Assembly: GCA_020284085.1 (NCBI GenBank)
Contig: JACEVL010000019.1
Location: forward strand, 1,334,001 to 1,398,000
DNA from: Aporrectodea caliginosa
Taxonomy: Eukaryota; Annelida; Clitellata; Crassiclitellata; Lumbricidae
Length of the DNA stretch: 64,000 nucleotides
Reading direction: 5' to 3'
Shown: positions 1 through 11,091 of the stretch, in pieces
Layout of the letters: every line of letters starts with the position of its first letter
How positions within the stretch are numbered: the stretch's first letter is position 1
Translations under genes and position numbers: made by a program
Notes under the pieces: generated by a model
Seen by the model: only the letters and a program-made list of their open reading frames with translations
Databases searched by the model: none
Told to the model about the DNA's origin: nothing

Positions 1-172
1 ACGTTCGATTAGAACGTGCTGGTATGAGACAAGTGAGTTGACGAGTTAACTCATTTAACAACTGAGTTTGAGTTAACTCATTTCACTTAGGATGAGTTGA
101 GTTTGAGTTTAAACTCATTTTGAGGTGCATGAGTTGAGTTTTGATTTAACTCATTTCTTGTATGAGTTTACC
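1..172. repeat. degenerate GAGTT/AACTCATT tandem repeat
   Basis: Irregular units of about 20-40 bases built on the words GAGTT and AACTCATTT, so that each unit is partly palindromic (for example GAGTTAACTC). No coding potential is seen. Confidence 0.6.
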
Positions 173-640
173 CAACACTGCCTATTAGGCCTATTAGGCC
201 TATAGGCCTACAAATTTATTTCTTCGTAAAGCCAAGAAACTTATGTAGCCTAGGCCTACAGACTGATTAAAAATGACTGTTTCAATATTTTATAAGCCGT
301 CATTCAGTCCTGGGGTAGTAGCGTGGTCCAAAAACACTAAGTTTCTCAGAGTTGCGCTCCACAACCCTCCTTTTGTTCTATGGCTGCCCACTATTAGCCT
401 ACCTCTACCAAATTTGAGAGAGATTGATGAGTATTTAGAGGTCGCTCAAGGTCAGGGTATTTTCACCATATTAAGCATGAAATCGGTAATCTGCACTATA
501 AGAACAGAAAACAGAATTTGAGTTGAATTAAAACATATAGTGCAGCAATGAGAATAAGAAAAGGTTCAAAAATTTTCAATTTTGCTATGGAAACACTGGA
601 ACTTTTCTTGAGTAACACATTCTATGTCCTCTGTCATCTT
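173..640. other. no gene; cluster of TAGGCCTA palindromes
   Basis: Between 186 and about 260 the octamer palindrome TAGGCCTA occurs four times, nearly back to back. The remainder is unremarkable AT-rich sequence; the short open frames (273-521, 548-787) show no recognisable family. Confidence 0.5.
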
Positions 641-652
641 CATCAGCGTGGC

Positions 653-766
653 CTTAGAGCAGGACGGGTAGGTGTTCCTGCAGCATTTCACGAGCTGAAG
701 AAGGAACTGCTGCTCTTCATTCTTTGTCAACGATTAATTCTACTGCTGCATCAAACCAATGGCTCT
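653..766 (-). pseudogene. 3' piece of transposon-linked pseudogene
   Basis: Read on the minus strand this piece gives the pattern SLTKNEEQQFLLQLV following an A-I-G-L-M-Q-Q stretch, with two in-frame stops. I recognise this as the tail pattern of the same invertebrate mobile-element-linked protein family as 1910-2680. It is cut from the rest by the inserted element at 783-1437. Family recognition is from memory of the pattern, not a search; the function of the family is not known to me. Confidence 0.4.
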
Positions 767-782
767 TTCCCAGCAGAGTCGC

Positions 783-1437
783 ATTAAGGGGGGTGCTAAG
801 GGTGCTGCAGCACCCGGGCCCGCAGTTTGAGGGGCCGGCATTTTCGGAACCGGAAGTTAAGAAATTTTTTAATATGCTTGTTATTAACTTACTGTTAAAC
901 CTAGCGAAAATGCTGCTACATAAGTAGGCTATACGAAGTCACAATTAATTTAATTAGGCCTACTTATAGTTGTTTACCTGACACTAATCATTGCGTGTCC
1001 AACTGTCCATATGGGGGGGGCCCGATAGCGCATCGGATAACATCTGGCGTAGAGAGCGAGAGGTATACCGAGTTCGAGCCCCGTAGGGCGGATGCTTTGT
1101 GCTTTGTAGGCTGCTATTAGCGCCGTGTATTGCAGGCTGTCTGTTCTGTTAGTAGTTAAGATTTATGTCATTTGTGTTCTTGTGAATTGTTTCAATTTCA
1201 TAATTGTACACTGTAACCGGTTGCGGTTTGTCAACCGGATTGTTTGAATAAACGAAAATATAATTATATATAGTAATATAACGTTAATTGTGCATAGTAT
1301 CTTTAAGCAGTAACTACACACTAGCAAGCATGTTACAAATATGTGCGTGGTGAACTGGTAGTTGTCAGAGGGGGCCTTTGGAAGGTAATCACAATATCAC
1401 AGCACCCGGGCCCGCACTAGCCTTAATGCGGCCCTGC
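783..1437. mobile_element. non-autonomous DNA element (hAT-like) carrying a nested SINE
   Basis: The words CCCAGCAGAGTCG occur immediately left of 782 and again at about 1441, as expected of a target duplication or of a repeat flanking an insertion. Inside, the ends are inverted copies of GCATTAAGG followed by a GCACCCGGGCCCGC block (CATTAAGG near 782, CCTTAATGCGGCCCTG near 1435). The left end seems to have lost the outermost CAGGGC bases. A tRNA-derived SINE sits inside at about 1012-1285. There is no transposase frame. The hAT assignment rests on the CAGGGC-type terminus only. Confidence 0.5.
1012..1285 (+). mobile_element. tRNA-derived SINE, family 1, copy 1
   Basis: The head has RNA polymerase III promoter boxes of tRNA type: an A box around TAGCGCATCGGATAACA and a B box GAGTTCGAGCCCC, 1020-1095. 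The body (GCTGCTATTAGCGCCGTG, then CTGTTCTGTTAGTAGTTAAG) and the end AACCGGTTGCGGTTTGTCAA recur at 19151-19411 and 28186-28442 on the minus strand and partly at 22117-22321 on the plus strand. The acceptor stem does not pair as in a functional tRNA. Confidence 0.75.
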
Positions 1438-1909
1438 TCTCCCAGCAGAGTCGTTCATTACTGTCATGACTGACGCTGCCTTTAGGAGGTCCTGGTAGGA
1501 GTGATCATCGCATCCTTAGGATCCTTAACCAGGAAGCCTTGGGCCTTCTCTTTTCCATTCAAGTTCAGAATGTCAACGATGACAGTATTTCTCTCTGTGA
1601 CGGAAGGTTCAAGGCCAAGGGAGCTGAGGGGTTCAGGAGAATGGTCGAGGCACTTCACATAATTGATGGACTGTGGAAGGTGGAGTTTGTCACCATCAGT
1701 GTTTCACATCCACTCCAATTCTGTCGTCAAACAAGGACAGGCTGAGCAAAATTTCTTAAACGTACCAGATATGCCTACCGAATGCGGTCCAGGCAACCTA
1801 TGCCACGCTCATATTTAGATATTTACTGAGCTCCTCCAGTTGCAGTAGATGTTGTACTTCGGCTTAACGAGATATTCATATCGCAGATGAGGTCATGGCA
1901 GAACCGAAC
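1438..1909. other. no gene resolved; local tandem duplication
   Basis: Sequence around 1811-1850 (GAGCTCCTCCAGTTGCAG) is repeated with changes at 1919-1958, a shift of about 108 bases that runs into the pseudogene. The open frame 1539-1745 (plus) shows no family I recognise; the segment may be a degraded part of the flanking minus-strand pseudogene. Confidence 0.35.
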
Positions 1910-2680
1910 CTAGTACTCCAGGTATTTAGTGAGCTCCTCCAGTAGCAGTAGATCGTTGAGTGGTGCTCTTATAGGCAGAGGAGCTTCATGCCAGAACCGA
2001 ACATAGACAAGGCTCACAAACAGTGCCAGCTCCATTACACCGTGCTTCTCTTTGACAGTTGGAGAGAACAGCTGCTGTAAAAGAAATATTTTAATGCTAA
2101 AGATAGCTTTCACCATCAAACATGCATGATGGAATGCTACTGGTGCCTGAAAGGAAACCCTTGCTCCCTTTGCACCACCCTGGAAGAACAAACTGAGTTT
2201 CAAGAATTCCTCGAAGTCTTCTCTCTGATGTGACCCTTCAAGAGCTGCCTTGAAGAATTTCACCATTTCATCTCGAAGAGCAGAAGTGTGTGCATCAAAG
2301 ATGTCGTCGAAAGCCATTTCATTTGTCGCCTGGTCAATGTGTGGCCAGCTTTGCTGGAACCTGCTGAGCATAGTAATGGCAGACCCTCCAGTATTATAGG
2401 TCCAGATAAAGAGCCGAAAACAGCAAGAGGAAGTTCCATCACATGATGGTGGCAAGTCATCCAGGTTAATTCTTGCTAAATTCGAATTCTCAATAAAAGT
2501 GCAGGCATCATTCTTCAGGCGAGTATTGCTGGCAGTGATGTCATAGACTATATACCACGAACTAGACTCCGAAGTCCGAAGACCCCAGTCATCCAGAGTC
2601 CTCAGGCAGGCTTCAGCTTGTTCGTTACCAGTTCTGCAACCAATTTTTGGAACTCCCAGTATATATCTCTTCTCCGTCAC
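1910..2680 (-). pseudogene. transposon-linked protein, frameshifted remnant
   Basis: The 256-codon minus-strand frame contains, in order, a D-I-T-A-S-N-T motif (about residue 48; family pattern DTTASNTG), a cysteine-histidine stretch and the block AFHHACLMVKAIFSIKIFLL followed by LPIRAPLNDLLLLEEL near the C-terminus. These are hallmarks of a protein family repeatedly found next to invertebrate repetitive DNA. The middle piece with the expected C-H-H-H-V-M-E-L motif lies in another frame (2260-2460), so at least two frameshifts break the gene. The tail lies beyond an insertion at 653-766. A nuclease-like transposase role is plausible from the D-motif but is inference. Not an expressed host gene in this state. 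Confidence 0.5.
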
Positions 2681-2689
2681 CTATGACTA

Positions 2690-3590
2690 GTATACTGCAA
2701 GTCTGTCACCTGCTCCTCATGGTAGCGTGATCGTCGGATGGAACCTTTGTTGGAAGATGGGACCCAGACAGTTTTTCTGTGCCCTTCTCTATAAGCCAAA
2801 CTTCAGCACTGCTTCTTGTCTTTGCCATTAGTGTGTTTATGAGCTATGTCAAAAACTCTACAGTCAACTCTCTTCAATTCCTAAAACTCACCAATGTAGC
2901 CTACTAATAAATGTGACTAAGTACAAAAGTGTAGAGTTCTTAAAAGCAATTTCAGAAATTCCAACATTTGTATGCTACATCAAAGGATAGTTAATAATGT
3001 TAGATTGGTATTTCTAAACTTCAGTTTAAAACAACAGTTCAAAATTAAGTAGCAAGCGGTTCTAATTATATTTTTTGAGTAGATAACAGTGAATAACTTG
3101 CACTATGCCAGGGAATTTTCAAGAGAATGTTTGGCGACCTTGAGCGACCTCTAAAACTGCTTCAATCTGCTTCAGATTTGGTCCACATCTTACTTAGGAG
3201 AGGTAGAACAGATTTAAACTTGTGGAGCAAAGTTCTGCTAAAGATGAAATTTTACCATTTTGTCGTGGACCACCCTACTGGGGTAGCCTATAGGCCTACG
3301 TACTGTTGTTGCAATCCGTAGTGCCTAAAACAAAGAGTTTCCAATTTGTAGAGCGACTGATAAGCGTTGTCACTAGGCCTACATGTTACATGTAGGCCTA
3401 CAAATTGGAAACTTGTAACATGTAGATGACTGCAAGACAGTGCAAGTCTTACGCGCGCTGGTCGCCTGTCGCTGCTGAGATCTTGCTTCCTTAAACTGCG
3501 ATGAGTCTGTGTGCCAGCTTCCTGCGGTTTCGACTGCAAAAGGCACGAAAATTAATGATGTGATTGTAAGATAGCAGCATACATATTTGC
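2690..3590. other. no gene; short palindromes
   Basis: AT-rich sequence without a recognisable frame. A perfect 27-base palindrome centred at 3387 (TAGGCCTACATGT arms) lies inside a wider inverted repeat whose arms are TTTCCAATTTGTAG near 3340 and CTACAAATTGGAAA near 3400. Confidence 0.5.
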
Positions 3591-3764
3591 CAGTGGCGGC
3601 GCCAGGAATCCAGGTTTGGGGGGCTAAAACCCCAATTCCATCCCTTTCTCCCCTCCTCTGTGGCATTGGCAGTGATTTCCAACTTTTGTTTGGGGGGGGC
3701 TGAGCCGCCGATAGGGGAGGGGGGCTTCAGCCCACCCTAGCCCCCTTGCCTCGCGCCGCCACTG
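3591..3764. mobile_element. MITE, 174 bp, hAT-like
   Basis: Terminal inverted repeats CAGTGGCGGCGCCAGG and its near-complement CCTCGCGCCGCCACTG bound a 174-bp unit. The flanking octamers ATATTTGC (left) and GTATTTTC (right) match at six of eight positions, suggesting a decayed 8-bp target duplication. The inside is G- and C-tract rich (GGGGGGCT / AGCCCCC) and noncoding. Confidence 0.7.
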
Positions 3765-5713
3765 GTATTTTCATTCCTTAATACGAGCTGTTTTTTCCGC
3801 TGCCGCACCTGCGTTTTGCGATGTTAAATGTTCATAGGATGCAGCGAAAGTATCTGGCACCGTGACATCCCACGCCAAGCAACGACCTCTGTACCAATTA
3901 AGGTACGTAAGCCTACATAATGGTGACTCCGTCAGGCCCTTTTGCCCTCAGATATGGAGAGGCCATTGAGCTCTTTGATGGCCGGTATTTTGGCTCTCGT
4001 GAAAGCGCGCCAAATAACTTAATTGAGCATGCCATGTCGATGTTGTCTTCCTGCTTCTTTGATGCAATAGAATCCATGATGGCCGTTGGATTCTACCAAT
4101 CGCTGAAAATACTCAACCTCGACTCAATTTTTTCTATTAGGGGGGTCAGGGGGTTGCTGCCCCGGGGCCCGGTTCCATGGAAGGGGCCCTTGGCAGGGGC
4201 CCAGAAATGTCTAAAATTTTATTCAAACTGAAGAAATCTGTGGGTTTTGGCCTAATGCAGTCTGTAGGCCCTATATGACGAATGCTTCATGATACATGAT
4301 ATCTACACAGGGCCACGGACGTGTGTATCCGTTGTGCCTATCTAGGTCACAACCACTGCTTATCCTTTGCCTTGCCTATACTGAGCTCCTGAGCTGAGGA
4401 ATGTTTGAAATAATAATTTATTTGCATTGTCTCTCTCGCGCGCGTTTTTTCTCTTGCAGTCGGTCTCTGTCAATATCTCTCTGCAACCTCCAGTGTTCAT
4501 TTTACGCGGCTATTTGTGAAAGTAGATCTTCAAGTTCAGAATACAATCGCTAATCCATTCGTTTACTTTTAAATAAAAACGGTTTAAATTAAATTTTCTA
4601 GTTTACTTGCTTCAATTTACTAACTATGTAATGAAGCGTTATAGAGGAACCGATCTAATGAATTTCTTTACCAAAAAGCAAGACAATAACGAATGTGACG
4701 GTAGTAATGGGACTGGAAGAGGTTAGCATTGCAAATAATTCTATTAGCAATGTTGTTAACGAAAACGATTTAATAGCTGTTAAACTGAACACAGTCTCAG
4801 CTGCTCAGTCAGAGGATTTAGGAGTGAGCACAGTAACAGGCTTTGGTCATCGCTCATCAGAATGATTTTGGACTAGCTGTTGGTGCAAAGTTAACTGATG
4901 CAGACAAATTTCGATTTCTGATTGAATTCTATAGGCCTATACAGACCTATATGCTCCACCAGAATCGTATGCGTGGCCTAGCACTTCGCATTACACAACC
5001 TCTGTGGTAAATCCTAGCTAAGCCACTTATTTAATTAAGTCACAACTTTTGTGGTCATATTATATAAGTTGAATCATTTGAATTTGTAAAAACACTGCTT
5101 ATCAGGTATTTGGAGTTTCATCAGCAGTCAGCCTATAATTGATTATTGATTTTCTGGCAAGCATAAAATATTTTAAAATTTAATAATTGAAATTTGAGTT
5201 ATTATTCAAATAAATAATACTTTAACTTGCTGCTGGATGGAAGTCATCATAATAAATAATTGATACCAAATTACCAATATTAGATATTATATTCCATTAA
5301 GTTGATGATGAATTAGAGGATAAATTATCATCAGAAATCTGGAGCTCAATTAAGGAAAGAAAGATCAATGAGATCAAACGAGAGACAGACGTTCCTTCAA
5401 AGTCTTTCATTTTCAATTTCATAAAAAGCGAATGATGCAGCAAATCAAGCTGACAGTATCATTACTAGTAGTTACCTAAGTAGTAGTAGAAGTGGAGTTG
5501 ATGATCATGATACAGAGCGAGTTGTTGATGTAGTCCATGTAGACAATGCAGCAACTCATTCTCTTGCAATTGGATATCATAATGCGATAACTGTCATTTA
5601 AAAATAATTTATCACATTCACATTATCACATTTTCATATTTCTGTAATTTCTTTATAATTAGAGTCAGAGATGGACCTTTTAAAACCAGAAACTGATTTT
5701 CACATTTACTTTT
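3765..5713. other. no gene; GC-rich repeat scrap at about 4137-4215
   Basis: The short block GGGGGGTCAGGGGGTTGCTGC...GGGGCCC at 4137-4215 looks like the G/C-rich end of another transposon relative (compare CCCCGGGGCCCG words near 800, 1410 and 5950). The rest is AT-rich with no recognisable coding sequence. Confidence 0.4.
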
Positions 5714-5733
5714 TATTATTATTATTATTATTA

Positions 5734-5816
<83 letters not shown>

Positions 5817-5841
5817 CATTATTATTATTATTATTATTATC
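5714..5841. repeat. (ATT)n microsatellite
   Basis: About 120 bases of nearly uninterrupted ATT/TTA triplets. Confidence 0.95.
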
Positions 5842-5969
5842 ACTTATTAGTAGTAGTTGAGGTAGTTTTTATAGGCTTACATCAGACTTGGGCTTAATGA
5901 TGAAATTGAAAAAACGAGGGGCCCTGATGGACCGTGAAAAGTGTGCGCCCCGGGGCCCGCCTTGGCTCT

Positions 5970-6130
5970 CGACGCCCATGACCTTCAGAAGTGGTTCACG
6001 ATCTTGGAGTATTGTCAGACTCAGCACAGACCACAATCTAAACATGACTCAACACATGTCGTCCATTGCCACAGCCTGCAATTTTCACCTTCGCCGTATT
6101 AGACAAATGAAACTTTGCCAGTTTCGTAAA
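5970..6130 (+). pseudogene. LINE reverse transcriptase fragment (CR1/L2 type)
   Basis: The plus strand encodes VVHDLGVLSDSAQ and, after a frameshift and stop, NMTQHMSSIATACNFHLRRI. Together they match the well-known RT tail pattern V-x-D-L-G-V-x-x-D-x-x-L-T-M-x-x-H-V-x-x-x-x-x-x-x-F-H-L-R-R-I of CR1/L2/Jockey elements. It is a short, broken relic. Confidence 0.7.
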
Positions 6131-6449
6131 CCTGCCTCCATTCCATATTCTTCTAATTGTATTGTATGGCACCACAATTGCAAGTGTGTTTTTCCTGCTG
6201 TTGTAATGGGGAAGCTCATGAAGCCAGTCTCCAGACTCCAGAGTGTGGCGCTTGCACGGCTAACAATCTGGCTTTAACAGCAGAATCATGAATCGCTATA
6301 GCCCTTTCTGAAAAGCGTTGAAGCGCATGTGAGATCAGTGCAACATGTGCTATCCCATTCTCTTTGTATATGAGCCTGCCCTGCTCGATGGGAGGAGGTG
6401 CGTTGACCGTGCGTTCGATCTCGATGACCAAGAACTAAAAGGCCTCCTC

Positions 6450-7567
6450 TACCAATGGATCTGTGATTGTTAGAAGAACATCGTGTAGCAGTCGGTCTTG
6501 GAGGTTTCGAGGGCCTGCGGCTGATGCCAAAAAGGTGGAAAAATTGCCAGCTTAACGGCACTACGAATGCCCAGACCACCGTTTTTAACAGTAAAGATGC
6601 CTGGATCCATTGATCGTCGCTCATGTTGATATTGAGAAGGCTACACAGACCAGTTCTCAAGACTTCGTCGAAGTCATACACAAGTCCTTCATTTATGAAG
6701 CAGGCTGATGTTCTTAATGTGTATAGTATCATCGGTATGCTTAAGCTGCTCCTCAGCAGGGTGAATGAGTCGTGTGGGACTGTGGGTGTAGCGTCTCAAG
6801 CCTTAATTGTTATGACTTTCTCCATATCTTTTATCTCTTTCTGGATGAATATAGCGACAGCCCTTCCTGGCAGCAGCGGTGCTCCCAGTAATGTCAAATC
6901 TTCAACGGTGACATTTTCAAACTCGGCGAAGGTCTGAATCTTCGTTGCTTCATTAATTGTAGCTTCTAACGGATGCTTCGCATTTTGCTCGATTCAGCTA
7001 TAGAACATACGTGGGCGACTGTTTCTCTATCAAGCTGATGTCGTTCGCAAATTGATCGATCGGTCCAGCAAGCGTAAGATCGTCCATAATTATAACCTAT
7101 AAGTTAACGGAGTTGTCAAACTCTCTAGTAAAGCATGGCAAGACTCCACTGGTCCTTTGGACAAGTGGAGTTTGACTGGCGATTCATCCGGTCGCCTTGT
7201 TGGGTGCCTTTCTCGAAAGAATGGTTTGTTGTCTGGGCTGTCTGTCTGTAACTGTGGGGCGTAGGCATAGTTGTCAAATACATATCTGTATAGAGCTTTT
7301 TCTGCTACCGCCTCTAACATTGGGTCTCTGCTCACATCATTGAAGGCAGTCGAGTTTCACTATAATAAGGCTTACAGGCATAGACTGCAAGTATGGTCTG
7401 GTTGCCTGGACAACAGCCTTGGCCCCTCCTACTACTCCCACGCCGATTTGGAGCGGTGACAGATTTTGATATAGGTATGGAGTAACAACATGGCAGACAA
7501 ATTTGGCGGCCAGCCGTCGCCACGTGTATCCTATCGCGATTGGTCTAATTCCGCCATCGTTTTCCAT
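6450..7567 (-). pseudogene. non-LTR reverse transcriptase, degraded
   Basis: Minus-strand frames, read from 7567 downward, give the RT blocks in their usual order. They are G-G-I-R-P-I-A-I-G (fingers), S-P-L-Q-I-G-V-G-V-V-G-G-A, V-K-L-D, a weak VQRTSGVLPCF at the Q-G-D-P-L-G-P-L-L-F position, IIMDDLTLAG at the catalytic Y-x-D-D position (about 7050), then S-I-P-M-I-L-Y-T-L-R-T and DDQWIQASL. The blocks lie in several frames with stops, and the catalytic tyrosine is isoleucine, so the copy is dead. The block style is that of RT proteins common in cnidarian, sponge and other invertebrate genomes; the exact clade is not resolved. Confidence 0.75.
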
Positions 7568-7924
7568 GTGTTATTAGTCTACCGCCCTAATAGGATATCT
7601 GCAATGTGTTTTGATAACACGCCTTTCAATAGTAGAATGATTAGGTCAGTAATAGTAGGCCTATTCACGAAATCCGTGTCTGTTGCATTGGACAAAGGTT
7701 CTTTAGAAGTTGTGGTGTGAAACCATCTGGTACCTCCACTAGATGCTGCTGGGAAAGAAGCTATAGCATTACAGACCATCTATCCAGAAACCTGTATGGC
7801 GTCAAACCTGTCTTCTCGAGGGCATGGCAGTGTTCTCCTGTCATCTGCAGTTTTACCATCACTCTAGGTGAATCTGCAGGTGAATTTTCTGCATAGTAGA
7901 GCGGCTTGGTGAAAAATTGTTCAC
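7568..7924. other. no gene
   Basis: Upstream flank of the RT pseudogene. No further RT block is recognisable, and the short frames have no family resemblance. Confidence 0.3.
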
Positions 7925-8400
7925 TTAATGATACAAGCATGAAATTTGGTACATAGTACGAACATGTCCTAAGGAAAAATTTTAGCTATAGGGCCATCGA
8001 AGATTTGACCTCTGGCCTCAATGGCAGCCATTTTCCAATATGGCCGACCGATATAGAGATTTTTCAATATCTCAGCTTCTTGTTCACATAGAATCATGAT
8101 CTTGGTGTCTAAACATACATATTTAGGGACAAGGATGCCAATGGGGCCATAGAAATTTGCCCTCTGGCCTCAATGGCAGCCATTTTCCAAAATGGCCGAC
8201 CGATATTGTCATTTATCTCGGCTTCTAGTTCACATAGAATCATGATCTTGGCATCTAAGCATAATTATTTAGGGGTGAGCATTCCAATATAACTAAATAC
8301 AAACACTTATCTACACGAAATCGGCAGCCATTTTCCAAAATGGCCGACCGAAATAGAAAAAATCAATTCTCAGCTTCTAGTTCACTTAGAACGTGACGGG
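7925..8400. repeat. tandem repeat of about 150 bp, three units
   Basis: Three copies of GGCAGCCATTTTCC(A/T)AAATGG followed by CCGACCGA start near 8023, 8174 and 8323. Between them lie diverged copies of CTTCTAGTTCACATAGAATC. The core GCCATTTT-CC-AAAATGGC is a perfect inverted repeat. Confidence 0.75.
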
Positions 8401-8541
8401 TCAAATATAATATTTTGGGGGAATTCCAAAGAATAAATTCAAACTTTTCCGAATTCCCATTTTTAAAAAGGTTTAAAAACTTTTAAACCACCTCGCATAG
8501 GCTACCGTGATTATTTTATATTAAAAACTTAGCCTATGTTA

Positions 8542-9691
8542 CAGGCGAAGCCACATGAAGGCAGGAGGAGGCAGTTGCCTCCTCTTGGATTTTCCCGTAT
8601 TTGCCTCTTCTTGCCCGAACTCCATCGCCATACAAATCTGCATGCAATTTACTTACTTACTGCACTGTTCAAGCGAATGTTGTACCGTACGGCGTATACT
8701 ATTTCCTGACACACAGACACAGTTTTCGTTTCCGGAAACAAACGCCTAACTTCAGTATTTTTCAAGTAAATTGTACTAATCGAATTATTGTGTATTATCG
8801 TCATTCCGACTCATTCGTCAATTCGTCAATAGTCATTATTATGTCTGCGGGGCCGCCAAGAAACTTCGACAGATTGTGCTATCTTTTGCCAGCCAAAAGC
8901 CAGCGAAGAAATACACAGGTAACGACAGGTTATTAGTAATAACGCCTATGGTTATTAGTTATAATTAGTAACGAAGCTTCTCTTGAAGAAAAGACCTAGT
9001 TTCATCAATCCAACTTTTATATACTTACGGAAACAATTATTTCCACTCATCCAGCTTCTATTTAATCAAACTTCCATTTAGGGCAAGAAATCATTCTCAT
9101 CAATCCCTGCAGCTTCCATTTTAAAGCAACAATGTAAAAATAATTTAGCAACGTAAACTAGGGTTTAACCGTTATACCGTTAGGATTAGTAAATAGTAAT
9201 TATGGTAACTTTGCCCAGGGGCTTCTATCCCCCCTAAACAACCGGGCTCAATCCCTCTCCTTCCCCCTACTGTGATTGAAGAGATCTGTAACTTGTAAAA
9301 GAAACACTCCCCCCTGTTTTTCACTGGGCTCAACTTGAGCCCACCGTGTATAGGGATAGAAGCCCCTGATTATGGTTCCTTTATCAACTGGTGTTTTTAA
9401 ATTACTGTCGTAATTTTACTTCATTCTCATAGAGCTCATAAATAATATATTGCCACAGTGTAAAACTAATTTGTACAAAATCTTCTTTTAACTGGTGTCT
9501 TTAAAATTACTGAGCATTGTAATTTTACGTCACGTTTTCAATGTTTCACATTTGAAGTACTGCAGGGAAAAAAAGTCTACGATTTTCGTCTATTGCTCCA
9601 TGGATAAATTTTGCCTCCTCTTGTTTGCTCCATGGGTACATTTTGCCTCCTCTTGTGCCTCCTCTTGAAAAGAGGTCTGGCTACGCCACTG
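8542..9691. mobile_element. candidate non-autonomous hAT-like element, about 1.15 kb
   Basis: The left end CAGGCGAAGCCA and the right end CTGGCTACGCCACTG (complement CAGTGGCGTAGCCAG) are related inverted termini. The next inner words GCCTCCTCTTG occur near both ends. CCTATGTT before and CCTATAGC after could be a decayed target duplication. No transposase frame is present. A complete smaller element (9216-9368) is nested inside. Confidence 0.45.
9216..9368. mobile_element. nested MITE with perfect 16-bp terminal inverted repeats
   Basis: CAGGGGCTTCTATCCC at the left and its exact complement GGGATAGAAGCCCCTG at the right bound 153 bp. The octamer ATTATGGT occurs at 9369-9376 directly after the element and at 9199-9206, nine bases before it; it may be an 8-bp target duplication if the true left end is slightly further out. 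Noncoding. Confidence 0.8.
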
Positions 9692-10100
9692 CCTATAGCC
9701 TAGGCCTAGAAAGAACACTAAAGAACACTGCCATCAAAATCAAAACTATAGGTGTGTTCGTGAATCATAATTAAAGAAGACGTCAGTAAATAATGTGTAG
9801 GCCTATGCGTAATTAATAATTATGCGTTTAGCTTTAATGGAGAGCTGGCAGTTGGGGGCTACGAATGCAAGAGTGCCAATAGGGCCTACGACGACCTTAA
9901 AACGGGCTCTCCGTCTTTCCGTCCGTCCGTCTGTCAGTCTCTCCTGTCAGTCTGTTTAGCCAAACATGAAGGACTACAGGCAGGCGAGACAGGCGAGACA
10001 GACAGACATAGACAGACAAATACAGACAGACAGCGACAGACAGACATACCGAGACAGACAGAGAAAAGAGAGGGAGGTAGCCTGGCAGGCCTAATGATGA
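9692..10100. repeat. GACA/CTGT-rich low-complexity stretch
   Basis: From about 9910 to 10075 the sequence is dominated by CGTCCGTC/CTGTCAGT words and then CAGACAGACA words. No gene is seen. Confidence 0.7.
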
Positions 10101-11091
10101 TTAGGGGAAAATGTCCTGCATTGGGACATGTCCTGCATTGGGACAGTAGTGGTATCTAAGCCGTGTTTATATATTATCGCGTGTGGCGTCGCCCAGCGAA
10201 CGTATTTTTGATGTAGAGAATGATCAGGCGTCTTTTGCTGCGAATTAAAAAGCTTTTGACAGAGATATTGCAAATCTCCATTTTCAGGCTAAAAAAGTAA
10301 CTTTTTACTCATACAGTCTCAGTCAATGCATTAAATATCTGGTGCCAATTTAGCCAAAAATTTCGGTGAACTATTTAGGACAGTATATTGCGAAGCATAT
10401 GGTGAAATTTGGAGGTCATACGAATATAACCTTTTGTATTATCTGAAAAATAGGTCAACGGCTATTGATGGTCTGCATTGGGACATGCACTGATGGCCTG
10501 CATTGGGACAGACCAAAAGTCACCCAATACAGGCTCTTCATAGAAAATGAAACTTAATAGTTTTGCTGTATATTTTATGACTTGTGTAGATGCATATTTT
10601 GTAACAACAAAATACATATACTACAACTAACACCAATTTTATGCATTAAAATGAAAAAATTGACCCAATGCAGGACACGCTTACCTACTATAATAATAAG
10701 ATTTTAATTCCTGGTGGATCTGAGGTACCTAGGGACAAATAATAATAATTTACTGTATATTTTGTGAAACAGAATATCATCTTCAACTGCAATATGATCT
10801 GTTACACTCTATTGAACATGATTAGAAGAAGATCAGTTGCTTGACCCAACGCTCTCCAAGCAGTGTCCCAATGCAGGCCATAGTGGCCTGCATTGGGACG
10901 ATTTTTTCCAGTGAGGAAAATACTAAATTTTTATGGTTTATTCTTGCAATAATGTTGCAGGATATATCACATTCGATTCACTAAAAGTTGCTCTTTCTGA
11001 TAATGACAACAAAATATCTTTACTACAACTAATACCAATTATATGCATTAAAATGTAAAAATTGACCCAATGCAGGACATTCTCCCCCAGG
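10101..11091. mobile_element. terminal-inverted-repeat element with internally multiplied ends
   Basis: The left end GGGGAAAATGTCCTGCATTG and the complement of the right end (GGGGGAGAATGTCCTGCATTG, 11070-11091) match, defining an element of about 990 bp. The core CCTGCATTGGGACA recurs inside at about 10130, 10473, 10497, 10664 (reverse), 10864 (reverse) and 10883. An 80-bp internal stretch ending at 10680 (ACAACTAACACCAATTTTAT) is repeated ending at 11085. No transposase frame is present. Superfamily unresolved. Confidence 0.65.
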
